DNA from: Streptomyces sp. YIM 130001
Lineage (GTDB): Bacteria; Actinomycetota; Actinomycetes; Streptomycetales; Streptomycetaceae
Assembly: GCF_003574445.1 (NCBI RefSeq)
Contig: NZ_KZ984564.1
Coordinates: 62,001 to 126,000 of the forward strand
DNA: 64,000 bases
Direction: 5' to 3'
The translations under genes and the position numbers were made by a program. Below, piece by piece: positions 41,864 through 49,531 of the stretch. Under the pieces are notes generated by a model. That model worked only from the letters and a program-made list of their open reading frames with translations. It was not told where the DNA came from and did no database searches. Position 1 is the first letter of the stretch; each line of letters begins with the position of its first letter.

Positions 41864-44079
41864 CCAAGCCCACCCTCCGTACGATCTGGCGCGGCAGGGC
41901 CGACGATCCCCCCTTCGTCCGCCCCGCCCTGCTGGTCCTGCTGCTCGCCACGGCCGGGCTCTATCTCTGGCAGCTCAGTGCTTCCGGTTACGCCAACTCC
42001 TTCTACTCCGCAGCGGTCCAGGCGGGCGGCGAGAGCTGGAAGGCACTCTTCTTCGGCTCGTCCGACGCGGGCAACTCGATCACCGTCGACAAGCCGCCGG
42101 CCGCGCTGTGGCCGATGGCCCTGTCCGTACGCCTCTTCGGTCTCGGCTCCTGGCAGATCCTGGTGCCCGAGGTGCTGATGGGCGTGGGCACCGCGGCGGT
42201 GCTCCACGCGGCGGTGCGGCGGCGGTTCTCGGCGGCGGCCGGGCTGATCACGGTGGGGGCGTTCGCGCTCACGCCGGTCGCGGCGCTGATGTTCCGCTTC
42301 AACAATCCGGACGCACTGCTCGCGCTCCTGATGACCGTCACGGTGTACTGCGTCCTGCGCGCGCTCGAGGAGGCGCGCACCAAGTGGCTGCTCTGGGCCG
42401 GGGTCGCGGTCGGCTTCGCGTTCCTCACGAAGACGCTGCAGGCCTTTTTGATCCTGCCGCCGCTCGCCGTGCTCTACGCGGTGTGCGCGCCGACGACCGT
42501 ACGCCGCAGGTTCGGCCAACTCGCCCTGGCTACCGGCGCGATGGTGGTCGCCGGCGGCTGGTGGGTGGCGATCGTCGAGCTGTGGCCGGCCGGCTCGCGG
42601 CCGTACATCGGCGGGTCGCAGAACAACTCGTTCCTGGAGCTCACCTTCGGCTACAACGGACTCGGCCGGATCAACGGCGAGGAGGCCGGCAGCGTCGGCG
42701 GCGGAGGCGGCCCCGGTGGTGGTGGCGGTGGCTGGGGGACCACCGGCTGGGACCGGATGTTCGCCGGCACCATCGGCGGTCAGATCGCGTGGCTGCTGCC
42801 GGCCGCACTGCTGCTGCTCGTGGCGGGTCTGGTGCTGACCCGGCGTGCGGCGCGGACGGACACGGCGCGCGCGGCGTTCCTCGCCTGGGGCGGTTCGCTC
42901 GTCATGACGGCGGGCGTCTTCAGCTTCATGCAGGGGATCTTCCACGAGTACTACACGGTGGCGCTGGCCCCGTACATCGCGGCCCTGGTCGGCATGGGAG
43001 CCACCGTGCTGTGGGAGGAACGTGGCCGGATCCTGCCGGTCGCGGCGCTGTCGGTGACCGTCGCGGCGACCGCCTGGTGGGGGTACGTGCTGCTCGGGCG
43101 CTCCGACGGGTACCTGCCCTGGCTGCGCTGGGCCGTGCTCGTCGGTGGTCTGGTGGCCGCGTGCGGCCTGCTGCTCGCAGGTCGCGGACGGCGTGAACTC
43201 GCCCTGCTGGCCGGGGGATTGGGCCTTGCCGCGTCGCTGGCCGGCCCGCTCGCGTACACCCTGACGACGGTGAACGAGGGCCATGCGGGCTCGATCGTCA
43301 CGGCGGGGCCCGCGGTGTCGGGCGGCCGCGGCGGCATGGGCGGCCCGCCCGGTGGCGGCGGTCCGGGCGGCGGCGGTATGCAGCCTCCCGGCGGCAACGC
43401 GGCGCAGACCGGCGGCGGGAAGGCCGCCGGGAACGGCGGCCAACAGGACGGCCGCCCGTCCTTCGGAGGCGGCGGCCCGGACGGAAACGGAACCAGAGGA
43501 AACGGAACCGGAGGAAACGGCCCCGGCAACGGATCCGGCGCGGGCGCCGACGGCCGGACCCCGGGCAAGGCCCCCAACGGCCGCGGCGCCAACGGCGGAA
43601 CCGGCGGCACCCCTCCCAACGGCTTCCCCGGCAACGGCGAGCGCCCCGGCGGTGGCCGAGGCGGGGGCGGGGCCATGGGCGGCCTGCTCAACGGCGCCCA
43701 GGTGAGCGCCAAGGTCCAGGCGAAGCTCGAGCAGAACGCGGGGGACTACACCTGGGCGGCAGCCGCCATCGGCTCCCAGAACGCGGCCAGCTACCAACTC
43801 GCCACCGAGCGCCCGGTGATGCCGATCGGTGGATTCAACGGCAGCGACCCGTCACCGACCCTCGCCCGGTTCAAGCAGTACGTCGCCGCGGGGAAGATCC
43901 ACTACTTCATCGGCGGCTCGGACGAGGAAGGCGAAACCGGAGGCGGCCGTGGCGCAGGCATGGGCGGCGGCCCCGGCGGCAACAGCAGCTCGTCCCTCAC
44001 CACCTGGATCCAGTCCACCTTCAAGAAGGTCACGGTCGACGGCACGACGCTCTACGACCTGACGGCCGAGAAGGCCTGA
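41860..44079 (+). CDS. GT39/ArnT-like membrane glycosyltransferase with Gly-rich loop
   Basis: The 739-residue protein has about 11 N-terminal membrane helices with the DKPPAALWPMALSVRLFG motif near residues 69-85 typical of the dolichyl/undecaprenyl-phosphate mannosyltransferase superfamily. The acidic residue near GNSITVDKPP is the expected catalytic site. A Gly/Pro/Asn-rich stretch of about 150 residues (near 480-620) precedes a C-terminal extracytoplasmic domain (QVSAKVQAKLEQNAGDYTW, YFIGG). It likely moves a sugar from the lipid donor made by the upstream GT2-GtrA protein to a surface acceptor. It overlaps that gene by 4 bp and ends before a 20-bp hairpin. Confidence 0.9.
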   Translation: MTKPTLRTIWRGRADDPPFVRPALLVLLLATAGLYLWQLSASGYANSFYSAAVQAGGESWKALFFGSSDAGNSITVDKPPAALWPMALSVRLFGLGSWQILVPEVLMGVGTAAVLHAAVRRRFSAAAGLITVGAFALTPVAALMFRFNNPDALLALLMTVTVYCVLRALEEARTKWLLWAGVAVGFAFLTKTLQAFLILPPLAVLYAVCAPTTVRRRFGQLALATGAMVVAGGWWVAIVELWPAGSRPYIGGSQNNSFLELTFGYNGLGRINGEEAGSVGGGGGPGGGGGGWGTTGWDRMFAGTIGGQIAWLLPAALLLLVAGLVLTRRAARTDTARAAFLAWGGSLVMTAGVFSFMQGIFHEYYTVALAPYIAALVGMGATVLWEERGRILPVAALSVTVAATAWWGYVLLGRSDGYLPWLRWAVLVGGLVAACGLLLAGRGRRELALLAGGLGLAASLAGPLAYTLTTVNEGHAGSIVTAGPAVSGGRGGMGGPPGGGGPGGGGMQPPGGNAAQTGGGKAAGNGGQQDGRPSFGGGGPDGNGTRGNGTGGNGPGNGSGAGADGRTPGKAPNGRGANGGTGGTPPNGFPGNGERPGGGRGGGGAMGGLLNGAQVSAKVQAKLEQNAGDYTWAAAAIGSQNAASYQLATERPVMPIGGFNGSDPSPTLARFKQYVAAGKIHYFIGGSDEEGETGGGRGAGMGGGPGGNSSSSLTTWIQSTFKKVTVDGTTLYDLTAEKA

Positions 44080-44220
44080 CGCCCAAGACGGGCTGAGGAC
44101 CAACTCGACGCAAGAGCCCGCTCGACCCAACAGCCCGCTCGAGCCGCCCCGCTCGAGCCGCCCCCGAAGCAGGCTCACCCACCCCCAGGCTCACCCACCC
44201 CCAGGCTCGCCCCCGAACCG

Positions 44221-44268
44221 CCGCAGCGGCGGCGAGGACGCACCCCCACGTCCTCGCCGCCGCTGCGG
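44221..44268. terminator. Bidirectional 20-bp hairpin
   Basis: Arms at 44221-44240 and 44249-44268 pair perfectly over 20 bp with an 8-base loop between the convergent GT39 and EEP genes. Just upstream (44100-44215) are short tandem GCTCGAGCCGCCCC and AGGCTCACCCACCCCC repeats. Confidence 0.85.
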
Positions 44269-44286
44269 TACGTCAAGCAGTACCGC

Positions 44287-45198
44287 TCACCCCCGCCGAA
44301 CCCGCAGATCCGCAACAACCGGAAGATGATCGGACCCCACACCCCCACGCACCGCAGCACCGGAGACACCTAGCCCGCCCCCCACCGCGACGTAGTCGAT
44401 CCGCTTCACCGGCTCAGCCGCGGGAAACGTCGGCGCCCCTGGATCCGCATCCCGCAACTCCTGCCACAACGGGCCCAGTTCACCGGCCGAAGGCTCCGCG
44501 TTGAAGTCGCCGAGCAGCACCTGCCGCGGACAGCGCCCCCGCGTGTCGCAGTCCTCGGCCATGATCCGACGGGTGTCGGCGATCTGAGCGACCCGTATCG
44601 ACGGATCGGGCCGGTAGTCGAGATGCGTCACGTACACATGCACCGGCACCCCGCGCACGCGCAGCACCACTTCCCCGAATCCCGGAGCGGGCGCCGGCAC
44701 CGGGTCGGGGTCCTGCGTCGACAGCCGGGTGATCTCGTGGTTCTCGGCTTCGAGGATGCGGTGCCGGGACAGTACGGCCACTCCGTACTCGCGCCGCGGC
44801 TCGCCCGCACCGGCCGGATCCAGGCTGTAGATCGGCGCGAAGTAGACGTACATGTCGAGTGCTTCGGCGAGTTCGCCGGCGAGATCGCGCCACTCGCTGC
44901 GCTGGTCCCAGTGCACATCGACCTCCTGCAGGCCGATGACGTCCGCGTCGAGCGCGCGCAGCTCGCGCACCTGCCGCTCGAGATCGAAGACTTCGTCCGC
45001 CCCGGCCCCCGCATGCATGTTGTACGAGACGGCCCGCAACGAAGGTCCGTGCCCTCCCCCATGCCCGGGCGCCCCCTCGGCCGCACCCGCGGGCGCCACC
45101 GCCAGTGCGCTCAACACCCCGCCCGCGACTGCGAGTTGCAGCACCCGGCGGCACCGCGCCGACGTCCGTTCCGAGCCCCGTCCCCTGTCCCGTCCCAT
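44287..45198 (-). CDS. Secreted endonuclease/exonuclease/phosphatase (EEP) family protein
   Basis: The 303-residue precursor has an Arg-rich N terminus, a signal peptide (LQLAVAGGVLSALAVAPAG) and an EEP domain. Motifs are visible: VSYNMHAGAG near residue 58, VIGLQEVDVHWD near 88, LLGDFNAEPS near 230 and the final VGSDHLPVVADL with the catalytic Asp-His pair. Family members cut phosphodiester or phosphomonoester bonds in nucleic acids, inositol phosphates or sphingomyelin. The exported location argues for an extracellular substrate. ATG 45198 precedes GGGACGGG repeats that encode the Arg/Gly start. It is divergent from the MFS gene. Confidence 0.87.
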   Translation of the reverse strand: MGRDRGRGSERTSARCRRVLQLAVAGGVLSALAVAPAGAAEGAPGHGGGHGPSLRAVSYNMHAGAGADEVFDLERQVRELRALDADVIGLQEVDVHWDQRSEWRDLAGELAEALDMYVYFAPIYSLDPAGAGEPRREYGVAVLSRHRILEAENHEITRLSTQDPDPVPAPAPGFGEVVLRVRGVPVHVYVTHLDYRPDPSIRVAQIADTRRIMAEDCDTRGRCPRQVLLGDFNAEPSAGELGPLWQELRDADPGAPTFPAAEPVKRIDYVAVGGGLGVSGAAVRGGVGSDHLPVVADLRVRRG

Positions 45199-45317
45199 AT
45201 CCCGTCCCCTGTCCGGTTCTGATCGTCCGTGTCTGCCGGATGTACTTGTCGGGCAACTTGTCAGGTTCGCGTCGAGAACGGTACCGCGAGAACTCGTTTT
45301 ACGCCGTACAGTGATTC

Positions 45318-45332
45318 TTATACGGTGTATAA
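45318..45332. promoter_or_regulatory. TetR-type operator upstream of the MFS gene
   Basis: TTATAC-GGT-GTATAA is a perfect 6-3-6 inverted repeat, 27 bp before the MFS ATG. It is the probable binding site of the TetR regulator at 47090-47872. Confidence 0.6.
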
Positions 45333-45358
45333 CGCTTACGAAAGGAGGCCCGCCCCAC

Positions 45359-46981
45359 ATGACCACCACGACACCCGAGCCCAAACCCGGCTCAGGCCCC
45401 GAGCGGCCCGACTCCCCGTCCGCGTCCCACCCCCAGCGCTGGCTGATCCTCGCCGTGATCTGCCTCGCCCAGCTCACCGTGCTGCTCGACAACACCGTCC
45501 TGAGCGTGGCCATCCCGTCGCTCACCCGCGAACTGCACGCCTCCACCTCCGACATCCAGTGGATGATCAACGCCTACTCGCTCGTCCAGGCGGGCCTGCT
45601 GCTCACCGCGGGCAGCGCGGCCGACCGCTACGGCCGCCGCAAGCTGCTCCTCGCCGGACTCGCCCTCTTCGGAGCCGGCTCGCTCGCCGCCGGATTCGCC
45701 CAGTCCGCGGGCCAGTTGATCGCCGCGCGGGCGGGCATGGGCGTCGGTGGTGCGCTCCTGATGACGACGACGCTCGCCGTGATCGTCCAGGTCTTCGACG
45801 ACTCCGAGCGGGTCAGGGCGATCGCCCTGTGGTCCACGGTCAGTTCCCTCGGCTTCGCCTCGGGTCCGCTGATCGGCGGCGTCCTGCTCGACCACTTCTG
45901 GTGGGGCTCGATCTTCCTCATCAACCTGCCGGTCGCCGTACTGGGCCTGCTCGCCGTCGCCCGCCTCGTACCGGAGTCGAAGGCGCCCCGACAGAGCTCG
46001 GACAGCGCCCCGGACGACGGGGTCAGCCAGGGTGAACGGCCCGATCTGCTCGGTGCGTTGCTCTCCACGATCGGTATGACCGGCGTGGTCCTGGCCATCA
46101 TCTCGGGGCCCGAGCACGGCTGGACCTCGGGCCGGGTGCTGCTGTCCGCGACGGTCGGGCTGCTGGTACTCGGTGCCTTCGCGCTCTGGGAGCTGCGCAT
46201 CCCGTATCCGATGCTGGACATGCACTTCTTCCGCAATCAGCGGTTCGTCGGAGCTGTGGCGGGCGCCGTGCTCGTCGCGTTCGGGATGAGCGGCTCGCTG
46301 TTCCTGCTCACCCAGCACCTGCAGTTCGTCCTCGGGTACGGGCCTCTCGACGCGGGCCTGCGCACCGCGCCGATGGCCCTCACCGTGGTCGCCCTGAACC
46401 TGTCCGGCGTCGGTGCCAAGGTGGTGCTGCGCGCGGGCACCCCCACCGCCATCGCGTACGGCATGTCCCTGGTGGCCGCGGGTCTCGCGGCGATCGCCGT
46501 GCTCGGGTCCGGCGGGTACGGCGGGATGCTGCTCGGCCTGGTGGTGATGGGCGCGGGCGTGGCCCTGGCCATGCCCGCGATGGCCAACGCGATCATGAGC
46601 GCGATCCCGCCGGAGAAGGCGGGCGTCGGCGCCGGGGTGAACGGCACCCTCGCGGAGTTCGGCAACGGCCTCGGAGTGGCCGTACTGGGCGCGGTCCTGA
46701 ACGCCAGGTTCGCCGCCCTGGTCGCCGTGACCGCGACCTCCTTCCCGGCGGCGATGGCGGCCGCGGGATCGGCGGGCGAACGCCGCGAGATCAGCGACGC
46801 CTTCGCGACCGGTCTGGAGACCAGCCAACTCGCGGGCGCCGCAGCCGTGTTGGTCGGCGGTCTGCTCGCCGCCGCGTTGCTCAGGCGCGCGGAGCGGGCA
46901 GACTCCGCCCGCAGGAGCGACGGGGCTGGCGGCACCGCGGGCATCACGCACGGTGGGGAGGCCGGGGGCCCGACCGGATGA
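45359..46981 (+). CDS. MFS multidrug efflux transporter (DHA2, 14-TM)
   Basis: The 540-residue transporter has about 14 membrane helices and belongs to the drug:H+ antiporter-2 (EmrB/QacA) group. Motif C-like LAQLTVLLDNTVLSVAIPSL is near residue 34 and motif A-like GSAADRYGRRKLLLAG near 85. It exports small amphipathic compounds using the proton gradient. ATG 45359 lies 10 bases after AAAGGAGG. A TetR palindrome sits upstream and the tetR gene 108 bp downstream, a standard autoregulated efflux pair. The substrate is not readable from sequence. Confidence 0.92.
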   Translation: MTTTTPEPKPGSGPERPDSPSASHPQRWLILAVICLAQLTVLLDNTVLSVAIPSLTRELHASTSDIQWMINAYSLVQAGLLLTAGSAADRYGRRKLLLAGLALFGAGSLAAGFAQSAGQLIAARAGMGVGGALLMTTTLAVIVQVFDDSERVRAIALWSTVSSLGFASGPLIGGVLLDHFWWGSIFLINLPVAVLGLLAVARLVPESKAPRQSSDSAPDDGVSQGERPDLLGALLSTIGMTGVVLAIISGPEHGWTSGRVLLSATVGLLVLGAFALWELRIPYPMLDMHFFRNQRFVGAVAGAVLVAFGMSGSLFLLTQHLQFVLGYGPLDAGLRTAPMALTVVALNLSGVGAKVVLRAGTPTAIAYGMSLVAAGLAAIAVLGSGGYGGMLLGLVVMGAGVALAMPAMANAIMSAIPPEKAGVGAGVNGTLAEFGNGLGVAVLGAVLNARFAALVAVTATSFPAAMAAAGSAGERREISDAFATGLETSQLAGAAAVLVGGLLAAALLRRAERADSARRSDGAGGTAGITHGGEAGGPTG

Positions 46982-47089
46982 GTCGGGCATAGCATCAAAG
47001 GGCGGACCGGGGGCCTCCGGTCCGCCCGGGGCCCGAAGGCGAGACCGCGCAGGCCCGAGGCCCGCCGATACGACCCGGGAAGGTGTGCC

Positions 47090-47872
47090 ATGGCGAAGGC
47101 GGCCGACCGCAGCAAGCGTCCGGTGCGGACCAGTGTGTGGCTCGACGGCAAGGCGGCCGGCCCGACGGGCGGCGTCCGCAGGACGGACCAGCCCTCCGGA
47201 CTCGATCTGGACCGCATCGTCACGGCGACGGTCGCACTGCTCGACGCCGACGGCCTGGGCAAGTTCTCGATGCGCAAGCTGGCCGGCGAGCTGGGCGTCA
47301 CCGCGATGTCCGTGTACTGGTACGTCGACACCAAGGACGACCTGCTCGAACTCGCCATGGACGCGGTCTGCGCCGAACTCCCGGTGGACGACGCGGACGC
47401 GGACTCCGCAGCCGGCCGGGACTGGCGCGAGCGCCTGCGCACCCTGGCGCACGGCTACCGCGCCGTCCTCGTCCGGCACCCGTGGTTCACCACGCTGATG
47501 GGCAACTTCCTCAACGTGGGCCCGCACGCGATGGAGTTCTCCCAGGCCGTGCAGCGCGTGACGGCCGACACCGGCCTGCCGCCCGAGCGCCAGATGGGGG
47601 CGCTCGGAGCGACCTTCCAGTTCGTCTACGGATTCAGCACGATCGAGGGCCACTTCAAGCAGCGCTGCGCCGCGGCGGGGATGACCCAGGACGAGTACTA
47701 CACCGAGGCGATGGGCTCGATCCGCCAGGTGCCCGACGTGGCGGGCTACGTGCAGAGCTCGGACCAGATCATGTCGGCTCGCGGCGGGGCCACCGTCGAG
47801 GAGATGCGGGACCGGGACTTCGAGGTCGCCCTCGACGTACTGATCGCGGGCATCGAGGCGTCGACACCCTGA
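47090..47872 (+). CDS. TetR family regulator (TetR_C type)
   Basis: The 260-residue repressor has a long basic N-terminal tail of about 40 residues, then a helix-turn-helix (KFSMRKLAGELGVTAMSVYW, about 60-80) and a C-terminal ligand-binding domain of the TetR_C type. It lies immediately downstream of the MFS gene in the same orientation and probably represses it through the TTATAC-GGT-GTATAA site. ATG 47090 is used. The inducing ligand is likely a substrate of the pump. Convergent with the PPOX gene, whose stop is 33 bp away. Confidence 0.92.
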   Translation: MAKAADRSKRPVRTSVWLDGKAAGPTGGVRRTDQPSGLDLDRIVTATVALLDADGLGKFSMRKLAGELGVTAMSVYWYVDTKDDLLELAMDAVCAELPVDDADADSAAGRDWRERLRTLAHGYRAVLVRHPWFTTLMGNFLNVGPHAMEFSQAVQRVTADTGLPPERQMGALGATFQFVYGFSTIEGHFKQRCAAAGMTQDEYYTEAMGSIRQVPDVAGYVQSSDQIMSARGGATVEEMRDRDFEVALDVLIAGIEASTP

Positions 47873-47905
47873 ACGTCCGCCCGGGCCCGGCGCCGCTGTC
47901 GGACC

Positions 47906-48367
47906 TCAGGCGAGCCGAGCCGGGAACCCTCCGGTGGCGATCGGGCCCCAGCGCTCCGGCGTCACCCGGATCAGCGACTTGCCCTGCTTCACCATCGCCG
48001 CCCGGTACTCGTCCCAGTCCGAGTGCTCCCCGGAGATGTTCCGGAAGTACTCGACGAGCGGCTCGACGGAATCGGGGACGTCGAGGACCTCCGCCGTGCC
48101 GTCGACCTGGACCCAGGGCCCGTTCCACTCGTCGCTCAGGACGAGGACGGTGACGCGCTCGTCCCGCTTGGCGTTGCGCGTCTTGGCGCGCTCCGGATAG
48201 GTGGACATGACCAGACGGCCCGAGTCGTCGACCCCGAGGGTGAGCGGCGAGGCCTGCGGCCCGCCGTCCGCACGCCTGGTGAGCAGTACGCCCCGGTGCC
48301 GAGGACGGACGAAGTCCAGCAACTCGGCCAGTTCCACACGGTTGTTGCTCGCGATATTGGCAGCCAT
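47906..48367 (-). CDS. PPOX-class F420-dependent oxidoreductase
   Basis: The 153-residue protein has a split-barrel flavin-binding fold of the PPOX/PNPOx class. Recognisable parts are the N-terminal LLDFVRPRHRGVLLTRRADG, the strand SPLTLGVDDSGRLVMSTYP and the C-terminal SLIRVTPERWGPIATGG. Streptomycetes use deazaflavin F420 with many such proteins, so F420 is the likely cofactor rather than FMN. The substrate is unknown. ATG 48367 is used. It is a single-gene unit between tetR and the YceI gene. Confidence 0.86.
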   Translation of the reverse strand: MAANIASNNRVELAELLDFVRPRHRGVLLTRRADGGPQASPLTLGVDDSGRLVMSTYPERAKTRNAKRDERVTVLVLSDEWNGPWVQVDGTAEVLDVPDSVEPLVEYFRNISGEHSDWDEYRAAMVKQGKSLIRVTPERWGPIATGGFPARLA

Positions 48368-48467
48368 ACCGCGACCCTAGAGCCTGTCCGGTACGGATGG
48401 CAGATGCCGCCCCGGGACCCCGTGGGGCGGTCCGGAGCGGCTGCAGCGTCTTATGGCGCTGACCGGA

Positions 48468-49286
48468 TCAGGCTCCGGGCAGGGCCGCGCCCTGCACCGC
48501 CTGGATGTCCAGTTCCACCTTCAGGGTCGTGCCGATGGCGGAGATGCCCGCCTGCACGACCTGGTTGTAGTTCATCGCGAAGTCCTCGCGGTGCAGTTCG
48601 GCGGTGGCGTGGAAGGCCGCCCGCAGACCGCCCCACGGGTCGGGTCCGGTGCCGAGGTAGGCCAGGTCGAGGTCGACGGGGCGTACGACGCCGTGCAGGG
48701 CGAGTTCGCCGTGCACGGTGTAGCGGTCGGGTCCGGCCGGGGTCAGGCCCGTACTGCGGTAGGCGATCTCCGGGAACCGCTCCACGTCGAGGAAGTCGGG
48801 GGAGACCAGGTGCTTGTCGCGCATGCTGTTGCCGGTGTCGATGGACGGGGCCGCGATCGAGGCGTCCACCCGGGACGAAGCCGGGTCCTCGCCGATCTCT
48901 ATGCGCCCCGAGAACTCGGTGAACCGGCCGTGCACGCTGGAGATCCCCAGGTGCCGGGCGACCGCGCCCACCGAGGAGTGCGCGGGGTCGAGGGTCCAGA
49001 CCCCGGGCGGTGGCAGTTCGGCGCCGCCCTGCCGGGTCAGCACCACCGTGCCCACGTCGGCCCGTCCGCTCGCGGTGACCAGGGCGGTGGCGGCGGACGG
49101 CGCATAGCCCAGTGCCGTCACGATCACGGTGTACGGCCCCGGCTCGAGCGCCGACGCGTCACTGACGGCGCCGTCCGCGTCGGCCTCGGCGCGCAGCACC
49201 TGGTTGCCCCGCATGTCGGTCAGGGTGACCACCGCGTGCTGTACGGCCCACCCGTCGCGGGTACGGACCCGGGCACTCAGTCCCAT
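48468..49286 (-). CDS. YceI family protein with N-terminal prealbumin-like domain
   Basis: The 272-residue protein has an N-terminal carboxypeptidase-regulatory/prealbumin-like domain (about 1-85: VQHAVVTLTDMRGNQVLRAE, LEPGPYTVIVTALGYAP). A C-terminal YceI lipocalin-like domain (about 90-265: WTLDPAHSSVGAVARHLGIS, GSMRDKH-like segment NSMRDKHLVSPDFL) follows. YceI proteins bind isoprenoid-like molecules in a beta barrel. No signal peptide is seen, which is unusual for the prealbumin-like domain. The same type of domain is repeated three times at the end of the upstream MFS protein, so the two genes share a module and are probably functionally linked. Confidence 0.88.
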   Translation of the reverse strand: MGLSARVRTRDGWAVQHAVVTLTDMRGNQVLRAEADADGAVSDASALEPGPYTVIVTALGYAPSAATALVTASGRADVGTVVLTRQGGAELPPPGVWTLDPAHSSVGAVARHLGISSVHGRFTEFSGRIEIGEDPASSRVDASIAAPSIDTGNSMRDKHLVSPDFLDVERFPEIAYRSTGLTPAGPDRYTVHGELALHGVVRPVDLDLAYLGTGPDPWGGLRAAFHATAELHREDFAMNYNQVVQAGISAIGTTLKVELDIQAVQGAALPGA

Positions 49287-49531
49287 GGCTTGCTCTCCTC
49301 ACACGTCGCTCGCCCCACCCTCGGGTGGAGCTGCCCACCGTCGGGTGGGAAAGAGATGGGCCCGGCGGGCCGTCCCCTGCCCGCCGGGCCCCTTTCCCGG
49401 CCGGGCCGGACGCGCACCTCCGCTCGGGATGCGCGCCCTGCCCCGGGTTCTTGCGGGGCCGTGTCCGGTTGGACCGGCCCCCGGTCCGTGCCGGTCTCCC
49501 GGCACGCACCTGGTCGTGACGCCGCGACCTC

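Noticed and set aside
41440..43797. Minus-strand frame opposite the GT39 gene
   Set aside because: It mirrors Gly-rich coding DNA and has no ribosome site or domain.
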